Positions 34,010-38,838 of a DNA stretch of 38,838 nucleotides are shown here, one piece after another. The translations under genes were made by a program, and so were the position numbers. Source of the DNA: Verrucomicrobiales bacterium (GTDB taxonomy: Bacteria; Verrucomicrobiota; Verrucomicrobiia; Verrucomicrobiales; DEV007); NCBI GenBank assembly GCA_029213025.1, contig JARGOZ010000012.1:1-38838 (forward strand), written 5' to 3'. How positions within the stretch are numbered: the first letter of the stretch is position 1; each line of letters begins with the position of its first letter. The notes under the pieces were generated by a model that ran no database searches, was not told where the DNA came from, and saw nothing but the letters and a program-made list of their open reading frames with translations.

Positions 34010-34162
34010 AGCGATGACTCAGAGGTAACGACACAGCTCGAATTGATAGTGAAAAATATGCTGCAATTTGCGAAGGCCGATGGCCCGATTTTCCGCTGAT
34101 TCTATACTATCAAGTCGCAATTCAACAGGTACGATCAATGCCTCGACCCTATCAAATCCGCT

Positions 34163-34201
34163 AAGGTACCCTGTACCCTCAGTGAGGGTACAGGGTACCT
34201 T
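34163..34201. repeat. Palindromic repeat, 18-bp arms
   Basis: Perfect inverted repeat: AAGGTACCCTGTACCCTC (34163-34180) and GAGGGTACAGGGTACCTT (34184-34201) around AGT. It contains the same GTACCCTGTAC core as the elements at 17101 and 33965 but with a different flank and a 3-base loop. Confidence 0.9.
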
Positions 34202-34332
34202 CAAGTAAGGCGTGACTTACTTACTTTTCGGGCGGAATGTCTGGTTTACCCAGAATATGAAACACTTCGAAACGTATAAGGCTCTCTGCGGCTCTCTGCC
34301 ATTTCAGTCACGATTTATCATTGTAACCGAGG

Positions 34333-34950
34333 CTAGGCTCTATGATTGCCGCTCACATGTTGCAAGATAACAGGAACAGCTTCCTCGATTCCATCTTGGA
34401 GATGAATCACTTTGACTGGGTAGCACGACGACTCAGCTTCTGCGAGAGTATTATATTCGTTAACAAGCGAAAGCCACTTATCATGCTCTGGTCTCACACA
34501 AAACGGTTCTTTACGGCTCAGTAAAACTGCCAAATTTGGCAGATCTTTAGCCCACATTGATTTTTCTGCGTCGATCATATGCGTCAATATTGATTCATCC
34601 ACGCCAGCTATTTTACCGTAAACTAACGTCGACCACCAAAAACGGTCCAAGACTACAGTCTTTCCTTCAGCTAAAGCAGGCTTTATTGTTTGGGCGATAA
34701 CGTTTAAGTGGGCTGCGATATGGAGGCACTGAAGAGCCGCTGGGTCCACTTCGGCAATTCCAAACTCATTTGAATCGTGATGAATTCTGTAAATCAATTC
34801 TCCAAGACTCCCAACGTCTCGACCGGGAAAAGCCAAAATTAGAGATGGAATACCATCCTTCGTCAAAGAATCTTCGAGCGCTTGAACCAACGTTGATTTT
34901 CCAAGGCCATCCGGCCCTTCTATAACAATTAATTTCCCATTCAATTCCAA
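34333..34950 (-). CDS. Thymidylate kinase-like protein
   Basis: A 205-residue P-loop kinase of the dTMP kinase family (PF02223-like). Walker A is EGPDGLGKSTLVQAL, the DRFWWSTLVYG segment matches the DR(Y/F) motif that contacts the nucleotide base region, and FPGRDVGSLGELIYRI matches the 'FPR..tp.G..ir' phosphate-handling region. It should phosphorylate dTMP or a modified dNMP to the diphosphate. The start is a TTG at 34950 without an alternative ATG nearby in frame, so the N-terminus is uncertain. Its presence next to TS-like, dCTP-deaminase-like and MazG genes suggests activation of a non-standard thymidylate, though this is inference. Confidence 0.88.
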   Translation of the reverse strand: MELNGKLIVIEGPDGLGKSTLVQALEDSLTKDGIPSLILAFPGRDVGSLGELIYRIHHDSNEFGIAEVDPAALQCLHIAAHLNVIAQTIKPALAEGKTVVLDRFWWSTLVYGKIAGVDESILTHMIDAEKSMWAKDLPNLAVLLSRKEPFCVRPEHDKWLSLVNEYNTLAEAESSCYPVKVIHLQDGIEEAVPVILQHVSGNHRA

Positions 34951-35172
34951 AAACCATCACTGGATCTCGCTCACTTTAAAACGCGTAATATACTTGCTCA
35001 AAATGAGAACGTTAAAGTCTTCCAAGGACCACAAAGTCATTGGGTGACCAAATCCAGACCACTCAGCGAACTAATCGCGATTGTTTCCAACTCACACGAA
35101 ACCCTAACTCCTTTTGTTATTTTTCTACTGTTGTTCGCGAATCAAGAGTTTCATTTCAGCAATAAAACCATA

Positions 35173-35189
35173 TATTCGAAAAGCGAATA
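35173..35189. promoter_or_regulatory. Small hairpin in leader of dCTP deaminase-like gene
   Basis: TATTCG (35173-35178) and CGAATA (35184-35189) can pair around AAAAG, 11 bp ahead of the chosen ATG at 35201. A palindromic TTCGCGAA also lies at 35134-35141. Both are short and could occur by chance; they may affect translation or be binding sites. Confidence 0.3.
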
Positions 35190-35200
35190 ATTCAATATCT

Positions 35201-35842
35201 ATGTTTTGGAGTTCACAAACGATCAAGCGGAAACAAGGAAAAGACTGGTTAATTAAAAGGTTCAGGTCTGGCCGAGTCAAGCACGGCTCGTACGAGCTTT
35301 CTTTAGGAGAAACGGTTTACTTAACTTCAGCAGAAAAGGGCACTACGAAGGCGATTGAAAAGCGAGAGCAAATCGGAATTCCTCCAGGTCAATTCGGAAT
35401 ATTAATTACTGAGGAAGAAGTGCGCATCCCCCCTGATGTTATCGCTTTCATCTCTATCAAGGCTAGAAAAAAGTTCAGAGGATTGGTAAACGTTTCTGGT
35501 TTCCATGTAGATCCCGGGTTCACTGGAAAACTCAAATTCTCAGTTTTCAATGCAGGTGCGCAGACAATGATTTTGGAACGGGGTGAACCACTTTTTCTTA
35601 TTTGGTTCGCAAGCTTTGATCAGGCTGTAGAAGATCCATACAATGGGTCTCACAAAAACCAAATAAGAATTGATGGCGAAGATGCAATGAAAATACAAGG
35701 AAAATTAGCTTCCCCAGCGATTCTTGATGAACGATTACAGCTTCTCGAAGTTCAATTCAAAATATGGTCAAAAGTAATCATAACTATTTTAATTGGCATT
35801 GGTGTGCTTCTATTGAAATTTCTGTTAGTGGAAGTTCTTTGA
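35201..35842 (+). CDS. dCTP deaminase/dUTPase-fold protein with C-terminal membrane anchor
   Basis: A 213-residue protein. Residues about 1-140 match the dCTP deaminase/dUTPase trimeric fold: SYELSLGETVYL (30-41) and the signature GFHVDPGFTGKLKFSVFNAG (100-119), then LERGEPLFLIWF. The Glu that activates water in dCTP deaminases (the LEF motif) is replaced by Ser114, and the SSLxRLG loop is KARKKFRG, so deamination may be lost and the site resembles neither family fully. A helix (ERLQLLEVQFKIWS) leads into a membrane segment at about 192-210, very unusual for this fold. ATG at 35201 aligns with the family start; a TTG at 35114 would add 29 residues. Confidence 0.85.
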   Translation: MFWSSQTIKRKQGKDWLIKRFRSGRVKHGSYELSLGETVYLTSAEKGTTKAIEKREQIGIPPGQFGILITEEEVRIPPDVIAFISIKARKKFRGLVNVSGFHVDPGFTGKLKFSVFNAGAQTMILERGEPLFLIWFASFDQAVEDPYNGSHKNQIRIDGEDAMKIQGKLASPAILDERLQLLEVQFKIWSKVIITILIGIGVLLLKFLLVEVL

Positions 35843-35906
35843 GTGGAGAAAATGTAAAAATTTAGTCCCTACGACGTAGAAAGAAACAACAGATCTTACA
35901 ACTACC

Positions 35907-36383
35907 CTACCTAGGGTTAAAATTTGGTAGAAACCTCTCTCCTCGTGGCCTCCAGACTCCACCGGACACAGATTGAGCGAATGGAAACTCTGAATTCGAA
36001 CACGCGTGTCCACCCTTTATTCCAGCGACGACCGCCACGACTATCTGCTTCCTAATAATTGCATCCACTTCCCATTCTGTTATCCCTAGTGAAACCGCTT
36101 TCTTACGCGCCGAATTACCCAATGTAACTACTCCTGATCTAGCTGTATTTTTTTCGATACAAATATCCATCCATGTAATGCTATCACAAAAGCCAGTCCC
36201 CAATGCTTTAACTATTGATTCCTTTAGAGCGATGAGCCTCCCTATTTCGCTAACGGTAAGATCAATAGAATTCATTTCCACTTCTGTCAACCATGTTCCG
36301 GCACCATCACTAAGCGATCGATCTAGAAGACGCTGAACCTTACAAAGGTCAACCAAATCTATACCTACCCCAGCGACGTCCAT
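35907..36383 (-). CDS. AcpS-type 4'-phosphopantetheinyl transferase
   Basis: A 158-residue protein of the 4'-phosphopantetheinyl transferase superfamily, AcpS size class. VGIDLVDLCKVQRLL carries the metal-binding Asp, GRLIALKESIVKALGTG is the (W/F)xxKExxxKA-type motif with Glu, and ITWMDICI follows. It transfers 4'-phosphopantetheine from CoA to a Ser of a carrier protein. The ATG directly follows the TAA of the MazG-fusion gene (no spacing), so translation is coupled. No carrier protein gene is visible in the window; a housekeeping AcpS would not be expected in this place. Confidence 0.88.
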   Translation of the reverse strand: MDVAGVGIDLVDLCKVQRLLDRSLSDGAGTWLTEVEMNSIDLTVSEIGRLIALKESIVKALGTGFCDSITWMDICIEKNTARSGVVTLGNSARKKAVSLGITEWEVDAIIRKQIVVAVVAGIKGGHACSNSEFPFAQSVSGGVWRPRGERFLPNFNPR

Positions 36384-38366
36384 TTAATCTTGTTTTCCCA
36401 CTACTCTGATTGTTCGCTCGTCGAGATCCATTTTCAAACTTCCTCCGCCTTGTGCCCTGATAGATCTCCAGACATCAAAACCTTGTCTAATTGCATTTTC
36501 CCATTCTCCCATTGTACACACCGAAACCTCAAGATGTGAAGTCATGCTCTTGATCGTTCGTAGTAATCCTGAACCGAGACTTCCGTTTTGGTCAACCCAA
36601 TTTCTTTCTTTGCAGTGTGCGAAAACCATCGCAGACACACCTTCTTCAGTTACTATAGCCCTACCACCATCCTCCACTTCGTCGACTTTAGGATCACTCT
36701 TTCGTTTCGTGCCTAGTAGGCTTCTTGATAGAGGAGACCATCCTAAGACAGCTGCGAAGGCAAAATGAAATGCGTCATGAAACCTGTAACCATCTGTCTC
36801 ATAAGAATTATCAGTCAATTCGTCGCCCAAAGGCTTCCCTTGATAGTATAATTTCAAACTTTGTGACCCATCTGGAGCGTGAATGTTATGGCAATCAACC
36901 ACAAACCTTCGAGGTAGTCTTTCAGTCTCTGGAAAGCCTTCGTCAAACGGCACTCGCTTTTCAACGTGGCCCCAGCGATTTTCGGTTTTCGATAGGTTTT
37001 GCGATGCTATATCGGCAAGTGATAGATTTAGCTTGTTGCAGGTGTGGGCGAGATACCAAAAAAGATCTCCCAGTTCTTCTGAAAATCTCTCTTTAACTGT
37101 TTCTTGTGTTCCGCCATCTCTCAACATCCCTTTATAATAAGAGAGTAATTCACCAGCCTCTCCGGCAAGCCCTAACAGAGGAATTAGCACCGAATCATTG
37201 TCGTCAAAATGGTCTGTCGCTGCAACCCTATCCTGATATTCATCCAAAGTAATGTCAGATGCCGGGACTTCACGCTCATTAAGTCGCATTTTCTCGTATC
37301 CTTTTGCGCCATCGCCGAGTTCCGGTAAAACTCGAATATCAAATTCAAGCTCGCGCTGCGCGTCGGGTTCGCTTTCCAGAGAGTCTATATTCCAACTCGT
37401 AGGAAACGAGTAGGATATCCTAGAGGTGTCTTGTTTGTATTTTTGTTTGATCCTTTCTCGACCACTACCCAAGTTAAATTCCGGATGAAAAACCCGAGAA
37501 TATTTATCAACTTCACAAAACAAATTCTGGCAATCGACCAATTGCAACGGACGATTTCCGATCTTTGTAAATTTCAGCCCTAGTCTTTGAAATTCTATCT
37601 CTTGCCTTTGCGCAACAAACTTAATCACTTCACAATCATTCAGGCCGGCAGTATCGCTGAAACACTTCTTTATCCCTCTAATCGCTCCTGGTCCAGCAAC
37701 AACGAAATCCATCTCACTGAAATCTGTAATATCACTGTAGTTAATATCTATTGCGTACTGGAAGGCCAGAAATTTTCCAATTCCAGGGAATCCGAGTAAT
37801 AGTTCATATACTTCTTGTAGGCTGCTCGCGCTTGAGATTTGAGATGGCAGTTCATCATTTAACATCTTCTCGATCAAAGCCAAATGGTTAAGATGCTTTC
37901 TTTTGTGACCAAATCCCTGAGGGGAGGGCATTATGTAAGCGGCTGAATATATCGTTCTTTTGGCCAGCCTCTCCAACTCCAACACCTCTCCAAATTGTTC
38001 ACTACAATAAATATCTGTCGTAATCCTTGAGAAGTGCCGCTCTAATGCCTCCCAGGTGTCTATCTTGTTAAATGTCTTAAAAAGGATGATTCGGAAAAAG
38101 ACTTCAAAGTCAGTATCGGGCAAGTCGGCCCTTTGGATCACGTTACTTATTAGGTATTGGCTGACTCGATCACTAACCCTGTAAGTGTTAGTGAAACGAT
38201 AAGACTGCAAGATTTCGTCATCAGTCCAAGGTGCCGCTGCACCCTTTAGCCTTTTAAAAAAGATATTTTGCCGTTCTGCTGCGAACTTCCAGTATGTGTC
38301 ATAGGCAGGAGTTGGCACTAGCGGTGAAATACTTGGCTGCTCAATCTTCTCACGAAGTGGTTTCAT
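36384..38366 (-). CDS. Thymine-hypermodification (aGPT-Pplase/HMUDK_hel-like) domain fused to MazG pyrophosphohydrolase
   Basis: A 660-residue soluble protein with three parts. Residues about 20-300 match the helical DNA-glycosylase-like family described in phage thymine hypermodification clusters (alpha-glutamyl/putrescinyl-thymine pyrophosphorylase clade, also seen with 5-hmdU DNA kinase): GFPGIGKFLAFQ (192-203) is a helix-hairpin-helix motif, VAGPGAIRGIKK follows, and LQLVDCQNLFCEVDKYSR (274-291) is the family's C-terminal signature. Residues 372-465 are a MazG-type NTP pyrophosphohydrolase with the ExxE...ExxD metal site (GEAGEL at 402-407, EELGD at 430-434). The rest resembles the MazG C-terminal domain (DAFHFAFAAVLGWSPLSRSL). 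Overlaps the upstream TS-like gene by 17 bp. Confidence 0.85.
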   Translation of the reverse strand: MKPLREKIEQPSISPLVPTPAYDTYWKFAAERQNIFFKRLKGAAAPWTDDEILQSYRFTNTYRVSDRVSQYLISNVIQRADLPDTDFEVFFRIILFKTFNKIDTWEALERHFSRITTDIYCSEQFGEVLELERLAKRTIYSAAYIMPSPQGFGHKRKHLNHLALIEKMLNDELPSQISSASSLQEVYELLLGFPGIGKFLAFQYAIDINYSDITDFSEMDFVVAGPGAIRGIKKCFSDTAGLNDCEVIKFVAQRQEIEFQRLGLKFTKIGNRPLQLVDCQNLFCEVDKYSRVFHPEFNLGSGRERIKQKYKQDTSRISYSFPTSWNIDSLESEPDAQRELEFDIRVLPELGDGAKGYEKMRLNEREVPASDITLDEYQDRVAATDHFDDNDSVLIPLLGLAGEAGELLSYYKGMLRDGGTQETVKERFSEELGDLFWYLAHTCNKLNLSLADIASQNLSKTENRWGHVEKRVPFDEGFPETERLPRRFVVDCHNIHAPDGSQSLKLYYQGKPLGDELTDNSYETDGYRFHDAFHFAFAAVLGWSPLSRSLLGTKRKSDPKVDEVEDGGRAIVTEEGVSAMVFAHCKERNWVDQNGSLGSGLLRTIKSMTSHLEVSVCTMGEWENAIRQGFDVWRSIRAQGGGSLKMDLDERTIRVVGKQD

Positions 38367-38838
38367 TTGATATGTTTAGACTATACTCGATTGCCTGATT
38401 TATGCGACCTAAAGACTCTGAGCTTTTTGGTTTGGGATTCATATTTTGTATTCCAACGAAGCAATTCAAACTCTTAAATTCCAAATTGAGGTGTCCAGCC
38501 ATAAATTTGCCGAGCCTACAAAGGCCTAACCAGTTGCCATACGCTTTGACATACAATTGTTGACTAGCATAAAATGCATTTACGGAGAGGGATTTCGCAG
38601 AATGGTCAGGAGTGAAAGTGAAATGCTGTAAACAAGGAAATTTCTGGTACGGTTCCTCGTGATGGTCTCGAACAGGATCAAATATGGCAATTTGGTATCT
38701 CGCTCTTAAATCTCCTTTTTTACAAGTCCTGATAACAAACTCAAGCTGGTTTCCATCATCTTTCAGCTTTTCCTCAGGAATAACCGATTTAATTTCTCCA
38801 TCTAATGGGCTCAGCCCATAACCTATCATTCTGGCGAA
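38350..38838 (-). CDS. Divergent thymidylate synthase-like protein, partial
   Basis: The C-terminal part of a thymidylate synthase-fold protein, open at the right window edge (an ATG at 38829 is internal). RARYQIAIFDPVRD followed by FPCLQHFTFT gives the Arg region and the nucleophilic Cys of TS. In the nucleotide-binding segment FYASQQLYVKAYGNWLGLCR, the TS motif RSxDxxxGxPxN is changed: Arg to Ala, Asp to Gln, and GxP to KxY, while the Ser and the pyrimidine-selecting Asn are kept. The Asn argues for a dUMP rather than dCMP substrate. TS relatives of this type make 5-hydroxymethylpyrimidine nucleotides in phages. Coupled with the MazG-fusion gene (17-bp overlap). Confidence 0.82.
   Translation of the reverse strand, partial: FARMIGYGLSPLDGEIKSVIPEEKLKDDGNQLEFVIRTCKKGDLRARYQIAIFDPVRDHHEEPYQKFPCLQHFTFTPDHSAKSLSVNAFYASQQLYVKAYGNWLGLCRLGKFMAGHLNLEFKSLNCFVGIQNMNPKPKSSESLGRINQAIEYSLNISNETTS

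Larger units (their letters stand above)
33868..34332. other. 465-bp non-coding region with palindromes
   Basis: No gene is visible between the phosphoesterase and the dTMP-kinase-like gene. It contains the two long palindromes listed separately, a shorter AT-rich hairpin (AAGTAAG/CTTACTT, 34203-34222) directly after the second one, and a 10-bp tandem duplication GGCTCTCTGC at 34280-34299. It marks the boundary between the house genes on the left and the nucleotide-chemistry cluster on the right. Confidence 0.6.

Noticed and set aside
34203..34222. AT-rich hairpin AAGTAAG/CTTACTT as a rho-independent terminator.
   Set aside because: The stem is short and weak and is not followed by a clear run of T on either strand.

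Overview
Organism. The window looks like the chromosome of a Gram-negative member of the PVC group, most likely Verrucomicrobiota. Pointers are a large secreted DUF4838 protein (26.4-28.4 kb), a decayed fragment of a PSCyt1-type cytochrome with a CYECH haem motif followed by a frameshifted DLRLDD signature (26.1 kb), a BlaI/M56 regulator-protease pair whose protease carries an extra periplasmic C-terminus, a Tat-exported metallophosphoesterase, and an LPS heptose gene (gmhA). The assignment rests on family distribution recalled from knowledge, not on a search. I saw no rRNA, tRNA, CRISPR array, integrase, transposase or integron attC sites.

Layout. (1) 0.3-23.7 kb is a dense accessory island of small, mostly plus-strand enzyme genes. 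Sixteen are GNAT N-acetyltransferases (one with two GNAT domains). Between them lie a PhzF-like isomerase, an S51 dipeptidase, an aminoglycoside-phosphotransferase-like kinase, a VOC protein, two S66 (LD-carboxypeptidase/MccF) peptidases, two SAM methyltransferases, a class C beta-lactamase-fold hydrolase, a GrpB protein with an internal deletion, a HIT hydrolase, a Nudix hydrolase and a transglutaminase-like protein. Several genes overlap by ATGA. (2) 15.3-17.8 kb holds a divergent pair of citrate synthases, one with an N-terminal DNA-binding domain, separated by a 104-bp region with two matching palindromes. (3) 23.8-26.3 kb holds a P-loop kinase, a broken HAD phosphatase, gmhA and a graveyard of three gene fragments, two of them a second copy of the methyltransferase/GNAT junction at 22.1-22.4 kb. 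(4) 26.4-33.9 kb holds the DUF4838 protein, an AlkD-like DNA repair protein with an unknown partner, the BlaI/M56 pair and the phosphoesterase. (5) 33.9-34.3 kb is non-coding with two strong palindromes whose core recurs in-frame inside a citrate synthase gene. (6) 34.3-38.8 kb is a nucleotide/DNA-base chemistry cluster: a dTMP-kinase-like protein, a membrane-anchored dCTP deaminase/dUTPase-fold protein, an AcpS-type phosphopantetheinyl transferase, a 660-residue protein joining a thymine-hypermodification (aGPT-Pplase/HMUDK_hel-like) domain to MazG, and a divergent thymidylate synthase cut by the window edge.

How the genes work together. The GNAT island reads as a collection of detoxification and small-molecule modification enzymes built up by duplication and local decay. 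The last cluster is the strongest candidate for an undescribed system. A non-canonical thymidylate synthase could make a modified dUMP, MazG and the dCTP deaminase/dUTPase-fold protein could shape the nucleotide pool, and the hypermodification-type domain and PPTase suggest further chemistry on the base, perhaps through a 4'-phosphopantetheine carrier encoded beyond the right edge. A role in DNA hypermodification or phage defence is an inference from domain content.
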